Assembly: GCA_016191555.1 (NCBI GenBank)
Contig: JACPVX010000051.1
Coordinates: 62,001-126,000 of the forward strand
DNA: 64,000 nt
Direction of reading: 5' to 3'
Origin: Bacteroidota bacterium
GTDB taxonomy: Bacteria; Bacteroidota; Bacteroidia; Cytophagales; Cyclobacteriaceae
Part shown: positions 35,659 to 45,273 of the stretch, in pieces
Layout: every line of letters starts with the position of its first letter
Numbering within the stretch: the first letter of the stretch is position 1
Program-made: the position numbers and the translations under genes
The notes under the pieces: model-generated
Told to the model about the DNA's origin: nothing
Seen by the model: the letters and a program-made list of their open reading frames with translations, nothing else
Database searches by the model: none

Positions 35659-36921
35659 TCAATTTTTTTGTTTGCCGATGGCGTGGCCCTTTAAAGCAAA
35701 GAATAGAATGTAGACGTAACACGGAGCTACTATCCAGAAAAACGCACTGGATGGAGTCATGTCTTTCACGATCCTGCCATAAACCTGTGGCAGAACGGCT
35801 CCACCGGCAATGCCCATGATCAGGAATGCAGATCCGATTTTAGTAAACTTGCCAAGTCCCTCAATGGCCAGTGGAAAAATAGCTGGCCACATCAATGCGT
35901 TGGCAAAACCAAGCAGCGCAATACAAATAATTGAAGTGTAGCCTGTGGTAAAGTATACACCAATGCTTAAGGTAATGCCGATGACAGCAGACAGTGCCAA
36001 AGCATTTTGTTGTTTGATGTATTTTGGGATCGTGAAGATACCAATAATGTAGCCCACGACCATCGACCAAAGTGTGTACGAGGTGAAAAGTTTCGTTTCA
36101 TCTAAACTGATACCAATGGATTTACCAAAAGGTCCGATCACATCCCCAGCCATCACTTCTGCGCCTACGTAGAGGAAAATGCATAGGAACCCCAATAACA
36201 AGTAAGGAAATTGTAATACGCTTTTCCGCTGTGTGAGCTCCTTCTGTGTGGGGGCTTCATCGCTTTCAATTTCTGGAAGCGGAGAAAGCTTGATCATAAT
36301 AGCGAGGGCAATAAGTACTAACCCCATGATCCCGTAAGGAAGAATAACACGGCTGGAAAGTTCTTGCAATAATTCAGCACGGCTTAACACATCTTGTGTG
36401 GCAGCTAACTTGGTTTCAATTTGGGTGGCACCTTCTAAAACAATAGCACCTAAAATAATTGGGCTAAGTGCTCCAGCCACCTTATTGCAAATACCCATAA
36501 TGCTGATCCGTTGTGCCGCACTTTCAATGGGGCCAATTACCGAGATATATGGATTTGAAGCGGTTTGTAGCAACGCCAAGCCCATGCCTTGAATAAACAA
36601 TCCCGTAAGGAAAAGATTAAAGCTTCTATCCATGGCAGCAGGAATAAACAAAAAGGCTCCAGCTGCCATCACTGCCAACCCCAATGCCATTCCGTTTTTG
36701 AAACCGGTTTTATTTAAGATAAAAGAGGAAGGTATGGCGAGGAAAAAATAAGCCATATAAAACGCAGAAGTAACGAGAAAGGCTTCTGCATCACTCTTCA
36801 AATCGCAGGCAAGTTTTAGAAAAGGAATTAACGTTCCGTTCAACCACGTGACAAAACCAAAAATGAAGAATAAAATTCCAATGATGGTGATCGACAAAAC
36901 ATAATTCTTATTTGTACTCAT
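35659..36921 (-). CDS. Sugar MFS transporter, FucP/GluP type
   Basis: 420 residues with about 12 membrane segments. The pattern 'FFIFGFVTWLNGTLIPFLKLACDL' and 'GLALLQTASNPYISVIGP' is typical of the L-fucose/glucose-galactose proton symporter branch (FucP, GluP). 'IMGIAGGAVLPQVYGRI' in TM10-11 is also characteristic. It imports a monosaccharide, probably glucose, galactose or fucose; the exact sugar cannot be read. It is divergent from a sugar-nucleotidyltransferase gene, suggesting a shared sugar theme. Confidence 0.87.
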   Translation of the reverse strand: MSTNKNYVLSITIIGILFFIFGFVTWLNGTLIPFLKLACDLKSDAEAFLVTSAFYMAYFFLAIPSSFILNKTGFKNGMALGLAVMAAGAFLFIPAAMDRSFNLFLTGLFIQGMGLALLQTASNPYISVIGPIESAAQRISIMGICNKVAGALSPIILGAIVLEGATQIETKLAATQDVLSRAELLQELSSRVILPYGIMGLVLIALAIMIKLSPLPEIESDEAPTQKELTQRKSVLQFPYLLLGFLCIFLYVGAEVMAGDVIGPFGKSIGISLDETKLFTSYTLWSMVVGYIIGIFTIPKYIKQQNALALSAVIGITLSIGVYFTTGYTSIICIALLGFANALMWPAIFPLAIEGLGKFTKIGSAFLIMGIAGGAVLPQVYGRIVKDMTPSSAFFWIVAPCYVYILFFALKGHAIGKQKN

Positions 36922-37005
36922 AATCTGATTTGTATGAAGTAAAGGCTTATTTTTGGAGTTAAGTTGGTAAATTATTTTTAGTTTCGATGCATTAATGTAA
37001 ATATT

Positions 37006-37917
37006 ATGGCAGGATCAAAAGCAAAAAGCCTCTTGGTGATGGCTGCTGGAATGGGCAGTCGCTATGGCGGAATTAAACAAATTGATGGGTTTGGCCCCAA
37101 TGGCGAAACCATTATGGATTATTCTCTATTCGATGCCATCCGTGCCGGCTTCACGAAAGTAGTTTTCATTGTTCGAGATGAAATCAAATCTACCGTTGAA
37201 GAGATTTTTCTTCCCAAGCTACAAGGCAAGGTAGAAGTATTCTTTGAAGTGCAATCATTAGATCGGTTTGTTCCTTCTGGCTATGGTGCAGTAGATCGCA
37301 AGAAACCATGGGGTACTACACATGCCATGTTGTGCGGGAAGAACGTGATCAACGAGCCATTTGCAGTTATCAATGCCGATGACTTTTATGGATTAGAATC
37401 ATTTCAGTCGTTGGCCAATTTTTTCGATGCATCCGCACCAGATCATCACGCCATGGTAGGCTATACACTTAAAAATGTTTTATCCGAGCATGGAAGTGTT
37501 TCTCGCGGTGTAGCAGAAGAGCGCGATGCGGAAGGCTATTTGAAGAAATTGAATGAGTTGACTAAAATAGTAACTGAAAACGGTAAGATCATTTCGAAGG
37601 AAGAAACCGGTGATCGTGTATTAGACCCACTCTTTCCTGTATCGATGAATTGCTGGGGCTTTCAGCCCGGTGTTTTTGACGTGGCTGAAAAAATGTTTCA
37701 TGAGTTTGCGTTGAAGAACAAAACCAATCCTTCGGCTGAGTTTTATATCGCATTGCTTACCAACGAAATCATCAATCGCAATTTGGGTAAAGTACACATC
37801 TTAGGTGGCGGCAAAACTTGGTTTGGAGTTACGTACAAGGAAGACAAAGAAGAAGTGTCCGGCAAGATCAAAGCATTGGTGAACAGCGGAGTGTACCCTT
37901 CTAAACTGTGGCAATAA
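37006..37917 (+). CDS. Sugar-nucleotidyltransferase-like protein
   Basis: 303 residues. The N-terminal signature 'VMAAGMGSRYGGIKQIDGFGPNGE' is a NTP_transferase nucleotide-binding loop with the catalytic-type Arg, and 'VINADDFYG' holds the metal-binding Asp. It resembles unassigned Bacteroidota nucleotidyltransferases next to sugar transporters. The substrate is unknown, and no fused acetyltransferase or kinase is present. It is 3 bases ahead of rlmB, which is probably co-transcribed. Confidence 0.82.
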   Translation: MAGSKAKSLLVMAAGMGSRYGGIKQIDGFGPNGETIMDYSLFDAIRAGFTKVVFIVRDEIKSTVEEIFLPKLQGKVEVFFEVQSLDRFVPSGYGAVDRKKPWGTTHAMLCGKNVINEPFAVINADDFYGLESFQSLANFFDASAPDHHAMVGYTLKNVLSEHGSVSRGVAEERDAEGYLKKLNELTKIVTENGKIISKEETGDRVLDPLFPVSMNCWGFQPGVFDVAEKMFHEFALKNKTNPSAEFYIALLTNEIINRNLGKVHILGGGKTWFGVTYKEDKEEVSGKIKALVNSGVYPSKLWQ

Positions 37918-37920
37918 GCA

Positions 37921-38661
37921 ATGGAAAAAACGGAAATGATTTTTGGCACGCGTGCCGTGATGGAAGCGATCAAAGCTGGCCGGGAGATTGAAAAAATTTA
38001 TATTCAATCCAGTCTTAGTAATGATCTGATCAAAGAACTTATTAAAACAGCCGCTGAATTCAAAGCGCCCTATTCATTCATTCCGCAACAGAAGTTAGAT
38101 AGATTATCTTCAAAAAATCATCAGGGCGTCATCTGCGTATTGTCTGCCGTGCAATATGCATCGCTTGAAAATATTATTGACAAGTGCTACCAGGAAGGGC
38201 GTGAACCGTTTTTCCTAATTGTAGATCGCGTGACAGATGTGCGCAACTTTGGCGCGCTTGCGCGAACAGCAGATTGCGCGAAGATGGATGCGATCATTAT
38301 TTCCGATAAGGGAAATGCCCCTATTACGGGCGATGCCATGAAAACTTCCGCGGGCGCATTAAGCCATATGCCCGTGTGCCGTGTGCGCGATATGAAGGCG
38401 ACCATTAAGTTGTTAAAAGAGAATGGTATTCAAATAGTAGCTTGCACCGAGAAAGCAACCGACCTCATCTATCAAACAGATTTCAATACTCCTTTGGCGA
38501 TTATTTTAGGTTCAGAAGAAGATGGTATTTCGCCCCAGCTTTTGAAAGATGCGGATTGCCTCGTCAAAATTCCGATGAAAGGGAATATAGAGTCCTTGAA
38601 TGTTTCAGTGGCTGCCGGAATCATTATCTACGAAGCCATCCGTCAAAAAAGTTATAAATAG
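37921..38661 (+). CDS. rlmB: 23S rRNA (guanosine-2'-O)-methyltransferase of the TrmH/RlmB family
   Basis: 246 residues. An N-terminal substrate-binding domain (~5-80) is followed by a SPOUT methyltransferase fold with the three motifs 'RVTDVRNFGALARTADC', 'LGSEEDGISPQLL' and 'PMKGNIESLNVSVAAGI'; the deep knot binds SAM. In E. coli RlmB modifies G2251 of 23S rRNA. In many Bacteroidota this is the only RlmB homologue, but TrmH-type specificity cannot be excluded. Its 3' end overlaps the convergent manC by 10 bases. Confidence 0.88.
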   Translation: MEKTEMIFGTRAVMEAIKAGREIEKIYIQSSLSNDLIKELIKTAAEFKAPYSFIPQQKLDRLSSKNHQGVICVLSAVQYASLENIIDKCYQEGREPFFLIVDRVTDVRNFGALARTADCAKMDAIIISDKGNAPITGDAMKTSAGALSHMPVCRVRDMKATIKLLKENGIQIVACTEKATDLIYQTDFNTPLAIILGSEEDGISPQLLKDADCLVKIPMKGNIESLNVSVAAGIIIYEAIRQKSYK

Positions 38662-39728
38662 TCAGCTCCGTTTGTTTTGCCCTTTAGGTCGTTGGCAAAT
38701 TTGCGGAACAGGTCTTCTTTATCTTTTTCGCATACAATTGTCACGTTACCAAAAGCGCCTATTAGGTAGCCATTCAAACCTTGGGTCACAATCAGTTTGT
38801 CTGCGTCTCCTTTGATGATGCAATTGCGTGTATCGTAGGTTAAGGCATCTGCATCGATCACGTTGTTCATCGCATCTTTTTGTGAATACTCGTATAGCGA
38901 TCCCCACGATCCTAAATCAGACCACGCAAACGAACTGAGCATGACATACACGTTATCGGCCTTTTCCATAATGCCATAATCAATGGAAATATTTTTGGTT
39001 TGCGAATAGGCTGTTTGCACAGCAATGCGCTCTTCGGCTGTCCACACCTTGTCTGTCAGTTCTTCAAACACTTCATTCATTTCCGGCATGTATTTCGCGA
39101 ACGAGTCTAAAATCGCTTGTACACCCCAAATAAAAATTCCTGCATTCCACACAAAGTCGCCACTCTCTAAAAATTTATTTGCCAATGCCAACTCGGGTTT
39201 TTCGGTAAAAGTTTTTACCTTCTTCAATCCGCTCTTGGCATCAATAAACTGAATGTAACCATAACCCGTTTCAGGACGCGTAGGCTTGATGCCCAGCGTA
39301 ATTAATTTATCTTGATTCTTAGCCTGATCTACCGATTTTAAAATGGTTTGATGAAAGTCGGATTCATTCAGAATTAAATGATCGGTGGGACTTACGATCA
39401 TAACGGCATTTTTATTCTTCTGGTGAATTTTATGACTTGCATATAAAATACACGGAGCGGTATTTTTCCGCATCGGTTCCGTTAGGATCTGATCTTCATT
39501 CAGATTCGGCAACTGCTCTTGCGTTAGTGCTTTATGCTCTTCATGAGTAACCACCAAAATATTTTCAGGTGGACAGATGGCAACAAAGCGATCGTAGGTT
39601 GACTGCAATAATGTTCGGCCAACGCCAATCACATCTAAAAATTGCTTGGGTTTTGAATTGCGACTGTAGGGCCAGAAACGTGTGCCGATACCACCTGCCA
39701 TGAGCACTACGTATAAATCTTTGTTCAT
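38652..39728 (-). CDS. manC: Mannose-1-phosphate guanylyltransferase
   Basis: 358 residues, the short single-domain form without the C-terminal isomerase. The signature LMAGGIGTRFWPYSRNSKPKQF at the N-terminus binds GTP. 'VSPTDHLI' carries the metal-binding Asp and 'FTEKP' is the Lys loop that contacts the sugar phosphate. It makes GDP-mannose from GTP and mannose-1-phosphate for polysaccharide or glycan synthesis. It is monocistronic; the stop lies inside the 3' end of rlmB, on the opposite strand. Confidence 0.93.
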   Translation of the reverse strand: MNKDLYVVLMAGGIGTRFWPYSRNSKPKQFLDVIGVGRTLLQSTYDRFVAICPPENILVVTHEEHKALTQEQLPNLNEDQILTEPMRKNTAPCILYASHKIHQKNKNAVMIVSPTDHLILNESDFHQTILKSVDQAKNQDKLITLGIKPTRPETGYGYIQFIDAKSGLKKVKTFTEKPELALANKFLESGDFVWNAGIFIWGVQAILDSFAKYMPEMNEVFEELTDKVWTAEERIAVQTAYSQTKNISIDYGIMEKADNVYVMLSSFAWSDLGSWGSLYEYSQKDAMNNVIDADALTYDTRNCIIKGDADKLIVTQGLNGYLIGAFGNVTIVCEKDKEDLFRKFANDLKGKTNGADYL

Positions 39729-40058
39729 CTGATTCTGTTTATTTTCTTAGCTAAGCTTTTTGGAAATTTTCACCATTGTACTTTTTCTTACATATGCGAA
39801 ATTAACGAACGCCTTCTTTTGTTATCTAACTAATTTAACCACCGCAACCGATTTATAACCGTTTAAACCTACTCATTGAAATTTAATTTGTCTTCGCCTT
39901 ACTGTTCTTGCTTTTTCTGCGTTTGTCTGCAAACTATCAATCAGTTAATTAATGGTACACGCTTTGCTTTTTGTCGGTTTTTTTTTATTATCTTCAATTT
40001 CTATTGGTAAAGGTAAAACAACATTAATATAGTTCAGCAAAATTTTTTATTTAGGAAT
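39729..40058. other. Intergenic region between manC and recQ
   Basis: 330 bases, A+T-rich, between divergent genes, so it should hold both promoters. No exact TAnnTTTG was found. The nearest is TATAGTTC at about 40028-40035, 23 bases ahead of the recQ ATG, with a TTG about 21 bases upstream, which is a weak candidate. No gene or RNA structure was recognised. Confidence 0.4.
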
Positions 40059-42154
40059 ATGATTGTGGCAGAAGAGAAAGATGAGGTAAGAGCAAAACTC
40101 AAGGAAATATTTGGTTATAGCAACTTTAGAGGCAATCAAGAGGCAGTTATTAAGAATATACTTAGCGGAAGAAATACGTTCGTTATCATGCCAACAGGTG
40201 CAGGTAAATCACTTTGCTACCAATTACCGGCCATGATTAAAGACGGGTTGGCAATCGTGATATCTCCATTGATCGCGCTGATGAAGAATCAGGTCGACCA
40301 AATGAATGCATATGGTGTGAACGCGCGCTTCCTTAATTCTACACTTAGCAAAGGTGAAATCACGAAGCTTAAGAAAGATTGCGTAACCGGTTTAGTCAAG
40401 CTTCTTTACGTAGCACCCGAATCTCTTAACAAAGAAGAGAACATTGAGTTCTTGCAAAAAGTAAATGTGTCATTTGTAGCGATTGATGAGGCTCATTGTA
40501 TCTCTGAGTGGGGTCACGACTTCCGTCCGGAGTATCGCAAAATCAAAACCATGATCGCCCAGCTGGGTGATAAGCCGGTGATAGCATTGACAGCAACCGC
40601 TACACCCAAAGTGCAGTTAGATATTCAGAAGAATTTGCAGATGGAAGAAGCAGACGTATTTATGTCTTCCTTCAATCGCAAAAACTTGTATTATGAAGTG
40701 CGTCCTAAGAAAGAAACGAAGAAGCAACTCATTCGCTTTTTGAAAGAGCACAAAGGCAAGTCAGGAATTATCTATTGCCTGAGCCGCAAGAAAGTAGAAG
40801 AGATAGCACAACTCCTGAATGTAAACGGTTTTAAAGCTGCACCGTATCATGCAGGATTAGATCCGGATGTGCGTATGAAAAATCAGGATGACTTTTTGAA
40901 TGAAGAAGTCGATATCATTACCGCCACCATCGCTTTTGGTATGGGCATCGATAAACCGGACGTTCGCTTTGTAGTTCACTACGATGTTCCAAAATCATTA
41001 GAAGGATATTATCAGGAAACAGGACGTGCCGGCAGAGACGGACTGGAAGGTGTGTGTCTGATGTTCTATAGCCACAACGATCTAAATAAGTTGGAGAAAT
41101 TCAACAAAGATAAATCCGTGCAAGAGCGCGAAAATGCCCGCATCCTTTTACAGGAAATGGAATTCTACGCGGAATCTCCTGTGTGCAGACGTAAACAACT
41201 GCTCCATTACTTTGGCGAAGAGTACAAAGAAAATCATTGCGGCTCATGCGATAATTGCATGAATCCACGCGAGCGCTTTGAAGGTTCGGAGTTTGTGAAA
41301 ATTGCTATTGAATCGGTGCAACAAACCGATGAGCGTTTTGGATTGGCTCACTTGGTCAATGTGATTCGTGGAGTAGAAGATGAATATGTTAAGAGCTATG
41401 CACACTTCGATTTGCCCGTATATGGAAAAGGAGATACCGAAGATGCTGATTTCTGGAAAGCAGTGATTCGTCAAACTTTGATCTATCAATACCTTGAAAA
41501 GGATATTGAGAACATCGGAGTGTTGAAGATATCAGAGAAGGGCAAAAGCTTTCTCAAAAAACCACACCCCGTTGAATTGGCTCGTGATCACGATTTTACC
41601 ACCGATGTAGAAGACGAAGAGTCATCCGAGCGCGTGGTGGTTAATTCCAAGTCGTATGATGTGAAACTCTTTGAGATGCTGAAGGCTCTTCGCAAGAAGA
41701 TGGCCAAAGAGAAAGACTTGCCTCCGTATGTTATTTTCCAGGATCCCTCTTTGGAAGAGATGGCTACCACGTACCCGACCAACAAAGAAAGAGGTGTTAA
41801 ACGATATGACTTTTGGCCTTTTTCCCATATCGATAATACAAATCGAAGATTAAAATCTTCATCATTCAGCAAATTGACCGTAAGGTAGACCTGGAAGAAA
41901 TTGCAGAGTCTAAAGGGCTTTCATTTGAAGAACTCCTCACTGAGATGGAGAATATTTGTTACTCCGGCACTAAGTTAAATGTCGATTACTACATAGACGA
42001 AGTGCTAGATGATTCAAAGCAGGAAGAAATCTATGATTACTTCCTCAACTCAGAGACCGATAGCATTGAAGAAGCCATGAGTAATCTTTCGGATTTTTCG
42101 GAAGATGATGTACGCTTAATGCGCATTAAGTTTTTGAGCGAATACGCGAATTAA
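40059..42154 (+). pseudogene. recQ: RecQ-family DNA helicase with an apparent frameshift in the HRDC region
   Basis: Codons 1-609 read as RecQ: the Walker A MPTGAGKSLCYQ, the DEAH motif IDEAHCISEWGHDFRPEY, helicase motif VI (QETGRAGRDG), and the RQC zinc site with cysteines in CRRKQLLHYFG and CGSCDNC. At codon ~595 (base ~41841) the frame runs into unrelated sequence and stops at 41888. The natural C-terminus (KSKIKIFIIQQIDRKVD through SGTKLNVDYYID to RIKFLSEYAN) continues in another frame from 41837 to 42154. Adding one A at 41840-41842 joins the two parts as a 698-residue protein. Even so, the HRDC-to-tail linker is about 30 residues shorter than expected for the family and reads poorly (VKRYDFWPF). 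Either the gene is damaged or the sequence has an error. The helicase core is intact and may still be made. Confidence 0.75.
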
Positions 42155-42172
42155 TTTTTTTTATTTCCCCCG

Positions 42173-42208
42173 AACCTCTTCGAACAGCCCATTGTGTTCG
42201 AAGAGGTT
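42173..42208 (+). terminator. Stem-loop after recQ
   Basis: A perfect 14-bp stem (42173-42186 with 42195-42208) with an 8-base loop lies 19 bases after the recQ tail stop, between recQ and purD. A T-rich stretch follows (TCGTTATTT) but is not a clean T-tract, so termination is likely rather than certain. Confidence 0.6.
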
Positions 42209-42254
42209 TCGTTATTTCGAGGCTTTCCCTAGCCATCCGTAAGCCATTCTGCTT

Positions 42255-42262
42255 TATATTTG
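42255..42262 (+). promoter_or_regulatory. Promoter -7 box for purD
   Basis: TATATTTG, an exact TAnnTTTG match, lies 27 bases before the purD ATG and after the recQ stem-loop. It indicates a separate transcription start for purD. Confidence 0.45.
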
Positions 42263-42288
42263 AAGTTTAGAGCAATCAACTTCAAATC

Positions 42289-43578
42289 ATGAATGTACTT
42301 TTAGTAGGCAATGGAGGTCGTGAGCACGCGTTGGCGTGGAAAATCAAGCAAAGCACACATTGCTCCGAACTCTTCGTAGCTCCCGGCAACGCAGGCACCG
42401 CATTAGTAGCTAAAAACGTAGCTATTGGCATAGATGAATTTGAGAAACTGGGAGGTTTCTGCATTGAAAATAAGATTGAATTAGTAGTGGTTGGTCCCGA
42501 AGTGCCATTGGTCAAAGGTATCCGCGATTATTTTGAGCAAGATCCAAACCTGAAAAATATCTTGATGGTGGGACCCGGAAAGGCGGGCGCTCAACTCGAG
42601 GGAAGTAAAGATTTCTCGAAGCAATTCATGATTCGCAATCAGGTGCCGACTGCTAAAGCCAAAACATTTTACACCGGACAATCTGCGGAAGCATCCGCTT
42701 ATCTGGCTACCTGCCAACCACCACTTGTATTGAAAGCTGATGGGCTCGCAGCCGGTAAAGGGGTGATTATTACATCTGATCTGGCCGAGGCTCAAGCGAC
42801 CATTCATGAAATGCTGGAAGAGAAAAAATTTGGCGATGCCAGCTCGAAGGTATTGGTGGAGGAATTTTTAGATGGAATTGAATTGTCGGTTTTTGTTCTT
42901 ACCGATGGTGAAGACTATGTCATTTTACCCGAAGCCAAAGATTACAAACGCATTGGCGATGGCGACACTGGACCCAACACAGGTGGTATGGGTTCGGTCT
43001 CTCCGGTGGTATTTGCGACTCCCTCATTTATGCAAAAGGTTGAGGAGCGCATTATCAAGCCCACTATTGCCGGATTGAAAAAAGAAAACATCCCATTTAA
43101 AGGATTTATTTTCATTGGCTTGATGAATGTAAAGGGCGATCCGTTTGTAATTGAATACAACACACGCATGGGCGACCCGGAGACGCAATCAGTAATGGCC
43201 CGTATTCAAAGTGATTTCTTGGAATTGTTAATTGCGGCAGCCAAAGGAAACTTGAAGGGGATGAAGATTGAAATAGACCCGCAAGTAGCTATGACCATTG
43301 TGATGGCTTCAGGCGGATATCCTGATCACTATGAAAAAGGCAAGCCCATACAAGGATTGAAAGACCGACATGAGACACTGGTTTTTCATGCAGGAACCAA
43401 AATTGCAGGCGAACAGATTGTGACGGATGGAGGCCGAGTTCTAGGCATTACAGGCCGCGGCAAAACACTTGTAGAAGCACATACTAAAGCGTATGATATA
43501 GTTGCTAAAATTTCGTGGGAAGGTGCCTATTATCGCAGTGATATCGGGCAGGATTTGCAGGGAAATCCAAAAATCTAA
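42289..43578 (+). CDS. purD: Phosphoribosylamine-glycine ligase
   Basis: 429 residues, the normal length. The N-terminal 'VGNGGREHALAWK' is the PurD signature. The ATP-grasp domain includes 'VLKADGLAAGKGVIITSD' and 'GPNTGGMGSVSP', and 'EYNTRMGDPETQ' carries the metal-binding acidic residues. It makes glycinamide ribonucleotide, the second step of purine synthesis, from phosphoribosylamine, glycine and ATP in the cytoplasm. It is monocistronic in this context and converges with an unknown outer-membrane-like gene. Confidence 0.96.
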   Translation: MNVLLVGNGGREHALAWKIKQSTHCSELFVAPGNAGTALVAKNVAIGIDEFEKLGGFCIENKIELVVVGPEVPLVKGIRDYFEQDPNLKNILMVGPGKAGAQLEGSKDFSKQFMIRNQVPTAKAKTFYTGQSAEASAYLATCQPPLVLKADGLAAGKGVIITSDLAEAQATIHEMLEEKKFGDASSKVLVEEFLDGIELSVFVLTDGEDYVILPEAKDYKRIGDGDTGPNTGGMGSVSPVVFATPSFMQKVEERIIKPTIAGLKKENIPFKGFIFIGLMNVKGDPFVIEYNTRMGDPETQSVMARIQSDFLELLIAAAKGNLKGMKIEIDPQVAMTIVMASGGYPDHYEKGKPIQGLKDRHETLVFHAGTKIAGEQIVTDGGRVLGITGRGKTLVEAHTKAYDIVAKISWEGAYYRSDIGQDLQGNPKI

Positions 43579-43623
43579 AATGGCCGGAAACAGTTGTACG
43601 TATAACCCATGCTTATCTTTTAC

Positions 43624-44376
43624 TCACTTAGGTGAAATTGGAAGAGCAATGGACACGAGCAATCCTTGCCGCATCGCCCAGTCTGGTTTTGTTTCGGTAA
43701 GATAGCCTTGATAAGAAATCGTATTTTGAATATGCCATCCGTCGGTCAGTTTTATCTTTGGAAAATTGACTGCTAGTGATGCAGAGGTTGCAAACTGGTT
43801 AGTTTCGAAAACAATACGTTGCCACACGTAAACATCAAACCTAAAATTTTCTAATTGATAGGTAACGAGTAGGCGATTGGCCAACTTAGCTGATTGACTG
43901 AGGTCGAAAAAGAGGGCAGTGTTTTCTAACTTCAGCTTTTCGCTAATCGCCCAGTATCCGGCAATGGAAGTGAAATAATCAGAATCTTTATCGCGAAACT
44001 CCGTGGTTTGCGAAAACACATAACCTACAAAGCCTCGGAGATAGAATGTCGAGTTTATATTAATTTTTTTGAAAATACCAGGTTGCAAATAATTGACAAT
44101 TGAGTGTGTATCCACAAGATCAAACGATTTAAAAAGAAAAAAGCCATACCCCTTGTGCTCGTAAAAAACATTGAGGTCGAAATTAATGTGGTCGTTGATG
44201 ATTGCGCCTGAAAATGGGAAAAACCCTGCTGAGTTGAAGCGTGGGGTGATTACTAACGTAGCTTTTGGCTTACTGGCTTCTTGACCGTGTGCGGCAATGG
44301 CGCATAACCAAATGATAGCCCAGCGAAATCTTATTAGTGCTAGGGCCTTCCTTAGCCTCAGTAAAATTTTTAGCAT
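43624..44376 (-). CDS. Hypothetical exported, probably outer-membrane beta-barrel protein
   Basis: 250 residues. The N-terminus is basic (KILLRLRKALALIRFR) with a hydrophobic run and an HGQ-type cleavage site around residue 31. The body consists of alternating strand-like segments with many aromatics ('FYLRGFVGYVFSQTTEF', 'LANRLLVTYQLENFRFDVYVWQ'), ending in hydrophobic 'LLVSIALPISPK'. This is the profile of a small beta-barrel or outer-membrane-associated protein. No named family was recognised. Its start overlaps the stop of the small upstream gene by 7 bases, so the two are coupled. Confidence 0.65.
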   Translation of the reverse strand: MLKILLRLRKALALIRFRWAIIWLCAIAAHGQEASKPKATLVITPRFNSAGFFPFSGAIINDHINFDLNVFYEHKGYGFFLFKSFDLVDTHSIVNYLQPGIFKKININSTFYLRGFVGYVFSQTTEFRDKDSDYFTSIAGYWAISEKLKLENTALFFDLSQSAKLANRLLVTYQLENFRFDVYVWQRIVFETNQFATSASLAVNFPKIKLTDGWHIQNTISYQGYLTETKPDWAMRQGLLVSIALPISPK

Positions 44377-44567
44377 GTTGTTGAGTAATTTTTCTTGTTG
44401 AGTGCAATTACCTCCGGTGTAGATTGCTCACTCGTTTTCTTGTCGGTGATTTCTTCCTTTTCAAGAAGAGGTGCTGCCGGTTGTGCGATTTTTGTTGCAT
44501 AGAATTTTTTCAATGCATCCAGTGTTCCTATGTCCATGAGCCCAACTCCTGATAAACCTTTTGCCAT
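44370..44567 (-). CDS. Small hypothetical protein upstream of the barrel-like gene
   Basis: 65 residues with a normal ATG. The first part (GLSGVGLMDIGTLDALKKFYATKIAQPAAP) looks helical. The second half is charged and Thr/Ser-rich (LEKEEITDKKTSEQSTPEV). There is no signal or membrane segment, and no family was recognised. The only support for it being real is the 7-base overlap with the downstream 250-residue gene, which suggests translational coupling. Confidence 0.45.
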   Translation of the reverse strand: MAKGLSGVGLMDIGTLDALKKFYATKIAQPAAPLLEKEEITDKKTSEQSTPEVIALNKKNYSTTC

Positions 44568-44691
44568 AGAATGTTTTTGTTAAATTCGTTTTAAAATATG
44601 CCTCAATAGAAGCTAAAACGATACAGCATGTGGACTGGTGCCTTTTTTTCAACGGAATACTCGATCAAAAACTTTCGAAACCATTTTTCTT

Positions 44692-45147
44692 ATGCTCAAA
44701 ACAATCACAAATAAGGTGCTGGATGATTTAAGCCGCAGTATCTTAAAAGAGTTATGCCAGGATGCACGGATATCAACCACCGAAATTGGCAGGCGTGTAG
44801 GCCTGTCTGCACCGGCTGTAGCCGAGCGCATCCAGAAGCTCGAAAAGCAAGGCTTTATTAAAGGCTATAGAACTATTATTGATTTTGATAAAATAGGCTT
44901 ATCCATCAAAGCTATTATTACATTTAAATCAACCACCTTAAAACACTCTGAGTCTATTAAAATGATTGATGCCATGCCCGAGGTAGTAGAATGGCATGCA
45001 ATCACGGGCAATTATTGCATGATCTTAAAGGTAGCTGTGGAAACAAGCAAGGAATTGGAATTATTCATTGAACATTTAGCTGAGTATGGCGAAACCAGCA
45101 CATCATTAATTTTATCAGAAAGTAAAGGCTCTAAAGTACTAAGCTAA
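44692..45147 (+). CDS. Lrp/AsnC-family transcriptional regulator
   Basis: 151 residues from the ATG at 44692. A longer frame from 44638 adds 18 non-homologous residues. The N-terminal winged HTH reads 'LDDLSRSILKELCQDARISTTEIGRRVGLSAPAVAERIQKLEKQGFIKGY'. The C-terminal AsnC/RAM ligand-binding domain (~75-150) has the family's 'GNYCMILKVAVETSKELELFIEHLAEYGETSTSLILS' pattern. It binds DNA as an oligomer and probably responds to an amino acid. The likely targets (serine, glycine or branched-chain metabolism) cannot be read here; sdaA and gcvP are in this window but not adjacent. Confidence 0.92.
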   Translation: MLKTITNKVLDDLSRSILKELCQDARISTTEIGRRVGLSAPAVAERIQKLEKQGFIKGYRTIIDFDKIGLSIKAIITFKSTTLKHSESIKMIDAMPEVVEWHAITGNYCMILKVAVETSKELELFIEHLAEYGETSTSLILSESKGSKVLS

Positions 45148-45273
45148 ACGGCTAGCCGCTTGCTGGCATGCAATACGCTCTAATTGTACGAAAGAAGACT
45201 GAGGTTGAGCAAACCCTTGCCATTACCCCTTATACGCATTACCTTTAACCCTCAATTAGCTAATATTTCATCG

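Noticed and set aside
41945-42154. Separate small gene after recQ
   Set aside because: Its sequence (SGTKLNVDYYID to RIKFLSEYAN) is the normal RecQ C-terminus, so it is the displaced end of recQ rather than a gene of its own.
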